Shown here in pieces: positions 6,086 through 14,945 of a stretch of DNA of 17,623 bases. The stretch is from Muribaculaceae bacterium (GTDB lineage Bacteria > Bacteroidota > Bacteroidia > Bacteroidales > Muribaculaceae). Made by a program: the position numbers and the translations under genes. The notes under the pieces were generated by a model. It was not told the DNA's origin, made no database searches, and saw nothing but the letters and a program-made list of their open reading frames with translations. Numbering within the stretch: position 1 is the stretch's first letter; every line of letters starts with the position of its first letter. The stretch is from positions 1 through 17,623 of the forward strand of contig VSPD01000055.1 in assembly GCA_009775125.1 (NCBI GenBank), written 5' to 3'.

Positions 6086-8176
6086 TCAGGATATGCGGAA
6101 CCAGGATGCCGAGCCGTCGCGGATGGCGGCAAGGGCCACGCGCAGAGCCGCGCACGACGCCCCTGCGAGGGCCGGGTCGGCATCGAGGAGGGCGTCGGCG
6201 CTGTCGCGCGCCATCTGCACGATAGAGCCGTCGGTGGCCAGATTGGCGATGCGGAGCTCGAACGGCAAGCCCGACTGCATGGTGCCTTCGATGTCGCCGG
6301 GGCCGCGCATCTTCATGTCGGCCTCGGCAATGAGGAAGCCGTCGGTGGTCGATGTCATGATTTGAAGGCGCTGACGCGTCTCCTTGGCTATCTTGCGCTT
6401 GGTCATGAGTATGCAGAAACTTTGGTCGGCGCCGCGTCCCACGCGCCCGCGCAACTGGTGAAGCTGCGACAGGCCGAAACGTTCGGCATTCTCGATAATC
6501 ATAACCGATGCGTTGGGCACGTTCACGCCCACCTCTATCACCGTCGTGGCCACAAGTATGCGGGCCTCGCCCGAGGCAAACAGCTGCATCTGGAAATCTT
6601 TTTCCTTGGGCTTCATCTTGCCGTGTACAAAGGCCGTGCGGTAGCTTGGGAATGTATCGCAAATCTGCTCGTAGCCTTGTTCGAGCGATTTGAGGTCGAG
6701 CTTCTCGTTTTCTTCTATCAGGGGGTACACGATATATATTTGCCGGCCCTGACGCAACTGGTCGCCGACAAAGCGGTACACGTCGAAACGCTGCTCGTCG
6801 TAGCGCATGGCCGTAGTCACGGGCTTGCGGCCCGGGGGAAGCTCGTCGATTACCGACACGTCGAGGTCGCCGTAGACGGTCATGGCCAATGTACGCGGAA
6901 TCGGCGTGGCAGTCATAACCAGTATATGCGGAGCCACAGTGTTCTTGCCCCACAGCCTTGCCCGCTGGGCCACGCCGAAACGGTGCTGCTCGTCGATCAC
7001 GGCCAAGCCCAGGTTGTGGAACTTTACAGGGTCTTCGAGCACGGCATGGGTGCCGACAAGGATGTGGAGCGAGCCGTCGGCAAGAGCCTCATGTATCTTT
7101 TTTCTTGCCGAGGCGCGTGTCGAGCCTGTGAGCAAGGCCACATTCAGCCCTATCGGGGCGGTCATCTTCGAAAGCGTCTCGAAATGCTGGCCGGCGAGAA
7201 TCTCGGTGGGGGCCATCATGCAGGCCTGGCATCCGTTGTCGACGGCAAGGAGCATGGCAAGCAAGGCCACCAGGGTCTTGCCCGACCCTACGTCGCCCTG
7301 CACAAGGCGGTTCATCTGCCGGCCGGTGTTCATATCGTCGCGTATCTCGCGCACCACGCGCTTCTGCGCTCCGGTGAGGGCGAAAGGCAGGCACTGCGAA
7401 TAAAACGAGTTGAACCACTGCCCCACCCTGGGGAAGCGCAGCCCTTGCAGGCGGCCTTTGCGGTCGCGCACGCGCATCTGCAAGTCGAGCTGGATATAGA
7501 ACAGTTCTTCAAATTTAAGCCTGAGCCTGGCACGCTCGAGCGTCTGCGGCGACGTGGGGCGGTGAATCTCGGCAAGAGCCTCCCTCGGCGCCATCAGCTG
7601 CCAACGGCCCACAACCGAGGGTGGCAGTGGGTCGCGGATTTCGGGCGTGGTCGACAATACATTTTGCACCCATGTAAAAATCTGCCGCGACCCTATGCCA
7701 CGTTGGCGCAGCCGCTCGGTGAGCGGATACACTCCGCGGAATCCCTCCTGCCGGGAGGCCGTCTCCGGGGAATCAACCTCGGGGTGCACCATCGACCACC
7801 GCGACTGATAAGCCGTGGGCTTGCCGAAAAGGACATAATCCTTGCCGGGGGCGAGCGTGTCGCGGAAATGACGGATACTCTTGAACCAAAGCACCTCCAT
7901 CACCGCCGTGCCGTCGGAAAAGAGGCCGACAAGGCGTGTCTTGGCACCCTCGCCCTGCACCGAAAAATTAACAAACCTCCCGCGCACCTGCACCGAGGGC
8001 ATGTCGCCTTCAAACGACGCTATCGTGTGCACCGACGAGCGGTCGAGATAATTGGTGGGAAAATGGCGCAACAAATCGTAAACCGAGCGTATGCCCAGTT
8101 CCTTCTGCAAGAGCTCGGCCTTTTGCGGCCCGATACCCTTAATGTACATTATGTCGCGCGTGCGAAGGCTGTTCAT
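6086..8176 (-). CDS. recG: ATP-dependent DNA helicase RecG
   Basis: Double-stranded DNA translocase that remodels stalled replication forks and Holliday junctions. The 696-residue protein opens with the family's N-terminal segment (YIKGIGPQKAELLQKELGI). An OB-fold wedge domain spans about 60-150. The helicase core shows Walker A GDVGSGKT (294-301), DEQHRFG (395-401), MTATPIPRT (421-429), AFVHGKM and QLRGRVGRG (574-582). All helicase motifs are intact and the length is normal. The start at 8176 is chosen because a Bacteroidetes -7 box (8192-8199) places the transcription start near 8185. The longer in-frame reading from 8224 would begin upstream of that. Another Met ten codons in (MYIKGIG) is possible. 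The leader is therefore very short. The gene is divergent from the TPR/DUF4861 gene. Confidence 0.96.
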   Translation of the reverse strand: MNSLRTRDIMYIKGIGPQKAELLQKELGIRSVYDLLRHFPTNYLDRSSVHTIASFEGDMPSVQVRGRFVNFSVQGEGAKTRLVGLFSDGTAVMEVLWFKSIRHFRDTLAPGKDYVLFGKPTAYQSRWSMVHPEVDSPETASRQEGFRGVYPLTERLRQRGIGSRQIFTWVQNVLSTTPEIRDPLPPSVVGRWQLMAPREALAEIHRPTSPQTLERARLRLKFEELFYIQLDLQMRVRDRKGRLQGLRFPRVGQWFNSFYSQCLPFALTGAQKRVVREIRDDMNTGRQMNRLVQGDVGSGKTLVALLAMLLAVDNGCQACMMAPTEILAGQHFETLSKMTAPIGLNVALLTGSTRASARKKIHEALADGSLHILVGTHAVLEDPVKFHNLGLAVIDEQHRFGVAQRARLWGKNTVAPHILVMTATPIPRTLAMTVYGDLDVSVIDELPPGRKPVTTAMRYDEQRFDVYRFVGDQLRQGRQIYIVYPLIEENEKLDLKSLEQGYEQICDTFPSYRTAFVHGKMKPKEKDFQMQLFASGEARILVATTVIEVGVNVPNASVMIIENAERFGLSQLHQLRGRVGRGADQSFCILMTKRKIAKETRQRLQIMTSTTDGFLIAEADMKMRGPGDIEGTMQSGLPFELRIANLATDGSIVQMARDSADALLDADPALAGASCAALRVALAAIRDGSASWFRIS

Positions 8177-8191
8177 AGTTGAAAATGTATG

Positions 8192-8224
8192 CAAATTTAG
8201 GGATATTTTCGGTATTATTTTCAA
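8192..8224 (-). promoter_or_regulatory. recG promoter
   Basis: On the minus strand the sequence TAAATTTG (8199-8192) matches the Bacteroidetes housekeeping -7 box TAnnTTTG. A TTG at 8224-8222, 22 nt upstream, is a plausible -33 element. Transcription would begin near 8185, about 9 nt before the chosen recG start codon. Confidence 0.6.
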
Positions 8225-8253
8225 TTACGCATCGGAAATTTCCGCTTTTTCCG

Positions 8254-8261
8254 TACCTTTG
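8254..8261 (+). promoter_or_regulatory. Promoter -7 box of the TPR/DUF4861 gene
   Basis: TACCTTTG matches the Bacteroidetes -7 box TAnnTTTG exactly. No clean TTTG -33 box is seen at the expected distance. The predicted transcription start is near 8268, about 22 nt before the ATG at 8290. This supports that ATG over a longer in-frame reading from 8179. Confidence 0.6.
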
Positions 8262-8289
8262 CACTCTCTCTCTAAAAAAATCTTTTCCT

Positions 8290-11200
8290 ATGAAATTTTT
8301 TAACAAAATACGCGGATTATTCACCGGGCACGCCCCGTCGCAGCCCGACGCCCCGGCTCCGGCTCTTTCGGCCGCAGGCAGCCGTGAGCTGTGGAAGATG
8401 GAGATGGCCGCGCTTAGGCAGAAATACATGAAAGATGTAGACGGCGCCACTTTGCGTGTGTCGCCGAATACATTCATCTATCTTGAAAATATCATAGGCG
8501 GCGATCCCATCGACGACAAAATCCCGGCCACGATTACAGTCGATGACGCCCGCTCCGGCCGCAAGACCATGACCCGAAAAGGCATATGGTCGTACAATCT
8601 GCTCGATGAATTGGTGACTTACGATGGCGGCCGCGTCTGTGCGCCTGCACGGCTGGAGCGCACCGTCACAATTTCGATTCGCACCTCACGGAGCGTACTC
8701 ATTTTTATAATCATGCCGGACGAAGGATTAAACACCGGCGATGTTTTCATGAGTTTCCGCATTTCGATAGCAATAATCACCAATGGCGGAAATATACAGA
8801 CATCCGACAAATATGTCCTTTTCGAGAAGAATCCGGAAGACGGCCGTTTCGACGCATTAGACAATGCCTTATTGCCGGACAACGACACACGCCATGCCCA
8901 AAGCATCGACAATGCCCGCAATCTCATGGCCGAAGGCAAGCATTACCTGGCCTTGCCCGAACTCAAAGCCGCTTATCAGTGGATTAAAGCCGGGCTTTTA
9001 CGGCATGAAGACCCGGACTCGTCCAAAGCCCGCTTGGCCGACATTGCAAACATGCTCGGCACATGCTACGGCGCGCGCAACCTTTGGGACGCGGCCCTGT
9101 TCTACCGTGTGCTTGACACAAACCTGCGTCCCGACAACGCTCCGGCCCAAGGAGCTCTCGACGAGGCCATGATCAAGGCCCGCGACATACGTGCGCTCGC
9201 GACTTATTCGTCCTATTTCCTTGCTTCAAACGCCGCCCTCGACGTGCCCCAGTATCAGGCGACGCCGCTTGGATCGGTGCTTGAATTGTGTTTAGACATC
9301 GCCCCGTCCGACCTCACGGCCATGACTTGCCGGTTCGACTCGCCGAGCGTTCCGCCGCTCGAAATACAGCCGGGCGATATCGCGGATTTCGATTTTCGGT
9401 CGTGTGCCGCGCGGCTGGGCTCGTTCACAGCCGTGGCCGCGCGAGGCCATATCGGGCAGAACGTCGTGGCACTTCGCGTAGAGCGTGAGAAGGGATGCGT
9501 CCGCCTCGCAATCATTACTCCGGATTTTATCTCCACACCCACCGAACATTACCCCCTGGCCATACAGCTCTTATATTCAGCCACGCCTTATATAAGCCGT
9601 GCAGATTTCGATGAATTGCGAGCAAGACTCGACGAAAAGAAATCGGATCCCGACGCGACACTCTCCGCGATGGAGCGCGAAATGACTGTCAACGATGCCG
9701 ACGCCGCCTATCACCTCTTTTGCGCGCGTGTGGCTTTTGACAAAAAAGTGTGGGGCGATGCCCTCTATCACTTCCTGAAAGCCTACCGCAGGCTTGCCGC
9801 CAAGGAAATAGTAGGGCAAGCCGAGGAAATAACGCGCTCCATAGTCATCGACCTGAACTATCGCCTGGGATTCGTGCTCGAAGAACTCAAATGTCACTGG
9901 ATGGCAGCCTCTTTCCTCGAACGTAATGTGCCCGCAAACAATATAACCTATCACACGGAATTTCTCAACGCGCTGGCCAACGACAACGACCTGCGCGCGC
10001 TGTCGGTGCTCGACATGTTCCGCCGCCTCATTTCCGAGGGCAAATACAATGCTCCGGCACGAGCCCTGCGCGATTTCTCCCTCTTCCTCGACCGCAGATA
10101 TGCCTATATCCTTATCGAGGCCGGAGAGGTCGACTCTGCCCGCTCATATCTCCAATCGCTGCTCGACAATCCCGAATCAGATGCCGAGACACGTAATTTT
10201 GCCAAGAACGAGCTTGAATATATCGAGTCGAAACTGAATAACGCCACACCGCCGCCGGCAGCCCCGGAAACTCCCCCCTCCCCTGCTCCGGAAACTCCCG
10301 AGGCACCGTCTCGCCGCAAATCGTACCTGCAAGTAATTTTGTTTATCATAGCCGCCGTGATAATATGGGGGATATTGTCGCTTTTCGGCAAGGGAGACAA
10401 AATAGTGGTGACAAACGATTCCGACATAGACCGCATCGCCGAAATTGTCGAAGTGGAACTACCCGAGATTCTGAAAGACTCGGATAAAATCTTCAACCTA
10501 ACCGACGCCGACGGCAACGTGCTGCCATATCAAAGGCTATCCAACGGCAACCTGGTGTTCCCGGCCACCGTCGCCGCACATTCTTCGGCGAAATACACGC
10601 TCAAAGTCGACAAAGACGGCGTGCAGGTTGCCACGGACACACTGCTGGCATATACCTACCAGCCCCTTACCCAAGACGACCTGGCTTGGGAAAACGTGCA
10701 CTCCGGCTACCGGCTCTACGGCCCGTCGTACCGCCGCGACGGAGGCAATGTACACGGCTACGACATATGGTGCAAACGCGGCCCGATGCCGGTGGTTGAA
10801 AGTTTCTACCGCCAAAGCCGCGAACCGATGAATCTGTCATATCACACCGACCGTGGCAAAGGATTCGACGGCTTTGCCGTGGGGCCCACGCTGGGAGCCG
10901 GCGGCTGCGCCCTTATGCTCGGCGACTCGCTTATCTACACCACGGCTTATCGCGATTACAGAATCGTCGACAACGGCCCGCTGCGCCTCACCATAGAATT
11001 CGACATCGACACTGTGATGTACGGAAACACACCCGTGGCCGAAAGACGCACGGTGACGCTCGACCGCGACGCCTACTTCAACCGCGTGTCGTCAGAATTC
11101 CGAGGAATCGACAAGCCGGTGCCCGTAGCCGCCGGAATAGTTGTGCACTGCGACAATCCCGCCGGTACGGCAACCGATTCCGAAGGCCGTTTTGTATGCG

Positions 11201-11487
11201 TCACCGACCTCACCGACAACCCCACGGCCGGAAACGGAGAAATTTACATCGGCCTCATCATGGACGGAGCCGTAGAATATGGCTATGTGCCTCTCGACAG
11301 CCCGGTGGCCAATGCCTGCGGACACATGCTCATGAAATCGGAAGCGAAACCCGGCGAGCCGTTTGTTTATTACTTTGGCTCAGGATGGAGCAAACATTCG
11401 GTAAAGGATGAACAAGAGTGGCTGAACATAACACGGCAGTCGGCCGAAGCAATGCTGCACCCGCTGAAAGTCAAGTTATCGCATTAA
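8290..11487 (+). CDS. TPR-like / transmembrane / DUF4861 fusion protein
   Basis: A 1065-residue protein with an uncommon layout. No signal peptide is present, so residues 1-677 should be cytoplasmic. Residues about 200-300 and 465-645 are helical, Ala/Leu/Tyr-rich and TPR-like (for example KHYLALPELKAAYQWIKAG, WDAALFYRVLDTNLRPDNA, WGDALYHFLKAYRRLA). The first ~190 and the 330-435 segment look beta-rich and are not recognised. A Pro/Glu-rich linker (653-674) precedes one transmembrane helix (678-699, after SRRKSY). The rest, about 700-1065, lies outside the inner membrane. From about 792 it resembles DUF4861: LTQDDLAWEN, YDIWCKRG, SYHTDRGKGFD, VGPTLGAGGCALM, DNGPLRLTIEF. DUF4861 proteins are usually exported proteins found among Bacteroidetes carbohydrate genes, and the function is not established. 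Facing recG and upstream of galK, it may link a periplasmic carbohydrate-type domain to a cytoplasmic scaffold (inference). Confidence 0.85.
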   Translation: MKFFNKIRGLFTGHAPSQPDAPAPALSAAGSRELWKMEMAALRQKYMKDVDGATLRVSPNTFIYLENIIGGDPIDDKIPATITVDDARSGRKTMTRKGIWSYNLLDELVTYDGGRVCAPARLERTVTISIRTSRSVLIFIIMPDEGLNTGDVFMSFRISIAIITNGGNIQTSDKYVLFEKNPEDGRFDALDNALLPDNDTRHAQSIDNARNLMAEGKHYLALPELKAAYQWIKAGLLRHEDPDSSKARLADIANMLGTCYGARNLWDAALFYRVLDTNLRPDNAPAQGALDEAMIKARDIRALATYSSYFLASNAALDVPQYQATPLGSVLELCLDIAPSDLTAMTCRFDSPSVPPLEIQPGDIADFDFRSCAARLGSFTAVAARGHIGQNVVALRVEREKGCVRLAIITPDFISTPTEHYPLAIQLLYSATPYISRADFDELRARLDEKKSDPDATLSAMEREMTVNDADAAYHLFCARVAFDKKVWGDALYHFLKAYRRLAAKEIVGQAEEITRSIVIDLNYRLGFVLEELKCHWMAASFLERNVPANNITYHTEFLNALANDNDLRALSVLDMFRRLISEGKYNAPARALRDFSLFLDRRYAYILIEAGEVDSARSYLQSLLDNPESDAETRNFAKNELEYIESKLNNATPPPAAPETPPSPAPETPEAPSRRKSYLQVILFIIAAVIIWGILSLFGKGDKIVVTNDSDIDRIAEIVEVELPEILKDSDKIFNLTDADGNVLPYQRLSNGNLVFPATVAAHSSAKYTLKVDKDGVQVATDTLLAYTYQPLTQDDLAWENVHSGYRLYGPSYRRDGGNVHGYDIWCKRGPMPVVESFYRQSREPMNLSYHTDRGKGFDGFAVGPTLGAGGCALMLGDSLIYTTAYRDYRIVDNGPLRLTIEFDIDTVMYGNTPVAERRTVTLDRDAYFNRVSSEFRGIDKPVPVAAGIVVHCDNPAGTATDSEGRFVCVTDLTDNPTAGNGEIYIGLIMDGAVEYGYVPLDSPVANACGHMLMKSEAKPGEPFVYYFGSGWSKHSVKDEQEWLNITRQSAEAMLHPLKVKLSH

Positions 11488-11494
11488 TTTATAC

Positions 11495-11521
11495 TTGTTA
11501 CGGGATTTTTGCGTATATTTG
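11495..11521 (+). promoter_or_regulatory. galK promoter
   Basis: TATATTTG (11514-11521) matches the Bacteroidetes -7 box TAnnTTTG, with TTG at 11495-11497 as a possible -33 element at a slightly short spacing of 16 nt. Transcription would begin near 11528, giving galK a leader of about 30 nt independent of the upstream DUF4861 gene. Confidence 0.6.
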
Positions 11522-11558
11522 TGCTTTAAATAACATTTACTGTAAAAACCATTTCATT

Positions 11559-12689
11559 ATGAGATCCATCATCGAGAAAACATTCAACGAACGTTTCGGC
11601 GGCGAGGGCACAATGTATGCCTCGGCCGGACGTATCAACCTCATAGGCGAACACACCGACTACAACGGCGGATTTGTGTTCCCCGGCGCCATCGACAAAG
11701 TAATCATGGCCGACATGCGCCCCAACGGCACCGGCCGCGTGCGCGTGTTCTCCATCGACATCGACGACTACGCCGAATTCGGCCTCAACGAAGCAGACGC
11801 CCCGTCGCAATCGTGGGCACGCTACATCTTCGGCGTGTGCCGCGAGATTATAAAGCGGGGAGGCAAGGTCGAGGGCTTCGACGCCGTGTTTGCCGGAAAC
11901 GTGCCCCTTGGCGCAGGCCTCAGCTCGTCGGCTGCGCTCGAATCATGCTTCGCCTTCGCACTCAACGACATGTTCAACGGCGGGAAAATCGCCAAATTCG
12001 AGCTCGCCCTCATCGGCCAGAGCACCGAGCACAACTATTGCGGCGTGAACTGCGGCATAATGGACCAGTTCGCCTCCGTATTCGGCAAGAAAGACAACCT
12101 GATACGTCTCGACTGCCGCTCGCTCGAATACGAATATTTCCCGTTCCACCACGAAGGCTATCAACTGGTGCTGGTCGACTCCGCGGTGAAGCACGAGCTC
12201 AAAGACTCTCCATATAACCGTCGTCGCCAGTCGTGCGAGCGCGTTGCAGCCCGCCTCGGCGTAGAGACACTCCGCGACGCCACCATGGAAATGCTCGACG
12301 CAGCCAAAGCCGACATCTCGGCCGAGGACTATTCGCGCGCAAAATTCGTAATCGAGGAAAAGCAGCGCGTACTCGACGTGTGCGACGCTCTCATCGCCGG
12401 CGACTACGACACCGTAGGCCAAAAGATGTATGAGACCCACCGCGGACTTTCCAAGGACTATGAAGTGAGCTGCGAGGAACTCGACTTCCTCAACGACATT
12501 GCCCGCGAATGTGGCGTGACCGGCTCGCGCATCATGGGCGGCGGTTTCGGCGGCTGCACCATCAACCTCGTCAAGGACGAGCTTGCCGACAGCTTCATCG
12601 CCACGGCCACCGAACGCTTCGAGAAAGCCTACGGCCACAAGCCGAAAATCTACCCCGTGGTGATTTCCGACGGCGCCCGCAAGATATAA
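11559..12689 (+). CDS. galK: Galactokinase
   Basis: Phosphorylates galactose to galactose-1-phosphate with ATP, the committing step of galactose use, in the cytoplasm. The 376-residue GHMP kinase has the galactokinase signature GRINLIGEHTDYN (24-36), the phosphate loop LGAGLSSSAA (117-126), the likely catalytic base Asp169 in GIMDQFAS, and the C-terminal GGGFGGCTI motif (327-335). Length is normal and no residue is missing. The frame is open upstream into the preceding gene, but the ATG at 11559 directly follows a recognisable promoter and gives the usual galactokinase N-terminus. It is the first of a galK-galE-galM run. The 202-nt gap to galE holds a palindromic repeat. Confidence 0.97.
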   Translation: MRSIIEKTFNERFGGEGTMYASAGRINLIGEHTDYNGGFVFPGAIDKVIMADMRPNGTGRVRVFSIDIDDYAEFGLNEADAPSQSWARYIFGVCREIIKRGGKVEGFDAVFAGNVPLGAGLSSSAALESCFAFALNDMFNGGKIAKFELALIGQSTEHNYCGVNCGIMDQFASVFGKKDNLIRLDCRSLEYEYFPFHHEGYQLVLVDSAVKHELKDSPYNRRRQSCERVAARLGVETLRDATMEMLDAAKADISAEDYSRAKFVIEEKQRVLDVCDALIAGDYDTVGQKMYETHRGLSKDYEVSCEELDFLNDIARECGVTGSRIMGGGFGGCTINLVKDELADSFIATATERFEKAYGHKPKIYPVVISDGARKI

Positions 12690-12736
12690 AATATCAACAT
12701 CAATGTATGTCACAAAAGAAAGTTAATACTTTGAGT

Positions 12737-12829
12737 GTAGGGACGCACGGCTCGTGCGTCCGTTGCAAAGCAATATTAATTAATTGTGTTAATGATATTT
12801 ACGCGGACGCACGAGCCGTGCGTCCCTAC
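12737..12829. repeat. REP/BIME-like palindromic element, copy 2
   Basis: Two perfectly inverted 26-nt arms (12737-12762 and 12804-12829) flank a 41-nt AT-rich core. Each arm is a hairpin (ggacgcacg, loop gct, cgtgcgtcc). The arms equal the right arm of copy 1 at 788-813, while the core is unrelated. In a galK-galE transcript the arms could pair into a 26-bp stem, which could protect or terminate the upstream message. Confidence 0.8.
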
Positions 12830-12870
12830 ACCGTGATTACAATATCTTTCTAATCATCGTAACTTACGAT

Positions 12871-12878
12871 TTTATTTG
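12871..12878 (+). promoter_or_regulatory. Possible galE -7 box
   Basis: TTTATTTG differs from the TAnnTTTG -7 box at one position and lies 13 nt before the galE start codon. No clear -33 element is seen. If real it would give a very short leader. galE may instead be read through from galK. Confidence 0.3.
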
Positions 12879-12891
12879 ACAATCTGACATA

Positions 12892-13926
12892 ATGAACAAA
12901 ACAGGAAACAAGACTGTGCTCGTGAGCGGGGGTGCCGGATATATCGGCACCCACACTTGCGTGGCCCTTATCGAAGCCGGCTACGATGTGGTAGTAGTCG
13001 ACAATTTTTCCAACTCCGAGGCCTCGGCTATTAAAGGCGTGGAGCAAATCACCGGACGCGACATAGCCTTTGAGCAAGTCGACACTTGCGACATCGAGGC
13101 CCTCCGCGGGGTGTTCCTCCGCCACGAATTCGACACCGTGATTCACTTCGCGGCCTTCAAGGCTGTTGGCGAATCGGTGGCCGAACCGTTGAAATATTAC
13201 ATGAACAATCTCACCTCTTTCATGAACGTGTGCGCGTTGATGAAAGAATACGGCCGCCCCAATATCCTCTTTTCATCGAGCGCGACTGTCTACGGCGAAC
13301 CCGACGCCCTGCCCGTGACCGAGCAATCGCCACGCCAGCCCGCCACATCGCCCTACGGCAACACCAAGCAGATGTGCGAAGATATCCTCCGTGACTGCTG
13401 CCACGCCTACGATGGCGTCGACGGCATAGCCCTTCGATATTTCAACCCTATCGGCGCACACCCATCCGCCCTTATCGGCGAACTGCCACGTGGCGTGCCC
13501 AATAACCTTGTGCCTTTCATCACCCAGACTGCCGCAGGCATACGCGAATGTCTCAGCATCTTCGGCTCCGACTATCCCACCGCCGACGGCACTTGCCTGC
13601 GCGACTACATCGATGTGGTCGACCTCGCCGAAGCCCACGTCGCCGCTATCAACCGCATGGTCGGCGGAAAAATGGAAGAAAAATACGAAATCTTCAATAT
13701 CGGCACGGGCCGCCCGGTGAGCGTGCTCGAGCTGGTGAACACTTTCGAGCGCGTCAACGGCCTCAAACTCAACTATAAAATGGCGCCGCGCCGCACCGGC
13801 GACGTATGTTCCGTGTGGGCCGACACCTCGCTGGCCAACAGCGAACTCGGGTGGAAAGCTCGCCGCTCCCTCGACGAGACTCTTGCTTCGGCTTGGGCTT
13901 GGGAGAAACACGTAAGAAACATATGA
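12892..13926 (+). CDS. galE: UDP-glucose 4-epimerase
   Basis: Interconverts UDP-galactose and UDP-glucose with bound NAD, in the cytoplasm. The 344-residue extended short-chain dehydrogenase has the NAD-binding GGAGYIG (13-19), VVVVDNFSNS, HFAAFKAVGES, SSSATVYGE with probable catalytic Ser130, and Tyr155/Lys159 in SPYGNTKQ. ALRYFNPIGAHPS and LRDYIDVVDLAEAH are typical of GalE. Length is normal. The stop codon overlaps the galM start as ATGA, so the two are translationally coupled. In the galactose pathway it regenerates UDP-glucose and also supplies UDP-galactose for glycan synthesis. Confidence 0.96.
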   Translation: MNKTGNKTVLVSGGAGYIGTHTCVALIEAGYDVVVVDNFSNSEASAIKGVEQITGRDIAFEQVDTCDIEALRGVFLRHEFDTVIHFAAFKAVGESVAEPLKYYMNNLTSFMNVCALMKEYGRPNILFSSSATVYGEPDALPVTEQSPRQPATSPYGNTKQMCEDILRDCCHAYDGVDGIALRYFNPIGAHPSALIGELPRGVPNNLVPFITQTAAGIRECLSIFGSDYPTADGTCLRDYIDVVDLAEAHVAAINRMVGGKMEEKYEIFNIGTGRPVSVLELVNTFERVNGLKLNYKMAPRRTGDVCSVWADTSLANSELGWKARRSLDETLASAWAWEKHVRNI

Positions 13927-14945
13927 GCCGGATAGATAAAATTAAATATATCACTCTCAAAAATGCTGTCGGAGCATATGTGGTGCTGTCGAACGTAGGC
14001 GCAGGCATCGTGAGCATCAATGTGCCCGACCGCGACGGCAATCTGGCCGACGTGACCCTCGGATACAAAGACCCGGCCGACTATCTCGACGACGGCCCGT
14101 GCATGGGAAAAATCCCGGGCCGGTATGCCAACCGTATAGCGCGCGGATGCTTCTCTATCGACGGTATCGAATATCAGCTTGCCCTAAACAACGGCCCCAA
14201 CGCCCTCCATGGCGGCCCCACAGGGTTTGCCAACCGCATATGGGATATGGAGCAAATCTCCGACGACACGGTGAGATTCACCTACACGTCGGCCGACGGC
14301 GAGGAGGGATACCCGGCGCGCCTGGTCGCCACGGCTACATATCGCTGGACCGATAACAACTCGCTCGAGCTCACACTCGAAGCATCGGCCGACGCCCCGT
14401 CGATAGTCAACCTCACCAACCACGCATATTTCAACCTCAACGGCGAGGACTCCGGCTCGGCGCTGGCCCACACCTTGTGGCTCAACGCCTCGCGCTGGCT
14501 ACCCACCGACAACACGCTCGTGCCCACAGGCGAGATGGCTCCTGTCGAAGGCACCCCGATGGATTTCACCGTGGCCAAGGAACTCGGCGCCGACATTCAC
14601 GCCGATTTCCCGGCTCTGCGATACGGTAAAGGCTACGACAACTGCTGGATTATCGACGGCTACGAACCGGGAGTCGTAAACGAGGCCGCCGTGCTGGCCT
14701 CTGACAAATCGGGACGAGTGCTCCGGGTCTACACCACCCAGCCCGCCGTGCAAGTCTACACCGGCAACTGGCTCGAAGGCTCCCGCGAAAGCATCTCCGG
14801 CCACCGCTATCACGACTACGACGGCGTGGCAATCGAGTGCCAGGGATGCCCCGACGCTCCCAACCGTCCGGAGTTCCCACCCCAAACAGTGGCTCCCGAT
14901 AAGCCTTACCGCCAACTTATAATTTTCGAATTCTCAACAATCTAA
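13923..14945 (+). CDS. galM: Aldose 1-epimerase (galactose mutarotase)
   Basis: Converts beta- to alpha-galactose, the anomer used by galactokinase. The 340-residue protein carries the GalM motifs GRYANRI (67-73), NNGPNALHGG with His96, TNHAYFNLNG with catalytic His167, GYDNCWIID, VYTGNWLEG and VAIECQGCPDAPN with catalytic Glu305. No signal peptide is evident, so it is probably cytoplasmic. The start at 13923 overlaps the galE stop (ATGA). A longer in-frame reading from 13806 lies inside galE and is rejected. The TAA stop codon is formed at the edge of an inserted MITE-like element: TA from the target and A from the element. Removing the element would leave a TAA at the same place. Confidence 0.96.
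   Translation: MSRIDKIKYITLKNAVGAYVVLSNVGAGIVSINVPDRDGNLADVTLGYKDPADYLDDGPCMGKIPGRYANRIARGCFSIDGIEYQLALNNGPNALHGGPTGFANRIWDMEQISDDTVRFTYTSADGEEGYPARLVATATYRWTDNNSLELTLEASADAPSIVNLTNHAYFNLNGEDSGSALAHTLWLNASRWLPTDNTLVPTGEMAPVEGTPMDFTVAKELGADIHADFPALRYGKGYDNCWIIDGYEPGVVNEAAVLASDKSGRVLRVYTTQPAVQVYTGNWLEGSRESISGHRYHDYDGVAIECQGCPDAPNRPEFPPQTVAPDKPYRQLIIFEFSTI

Noticed and set aside
6047..8182. 711-codon open frame on the plus strand opposite recG
   Set aside because: recG on the minus strand has all helicase motifs in order. The antisense product is His/Arg/Ala-rich with no recognisable domain, as expected from GC-rich codons read backwards.
11418..11558. N-terminal extension of galactokinase
   Set aside because: The extra 47 codons overlap the preceding gene and precede the likely transcription start. 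The ATG at 11559 gives the normal N-terminus.
12737..12829. Rho-independent terminator after galK
   Set aside because: The hairpin arms are strong but no T-run follows, and the same arms occur elsewhere around a different core. A repeat element explains it better, though it may still affect transcription.
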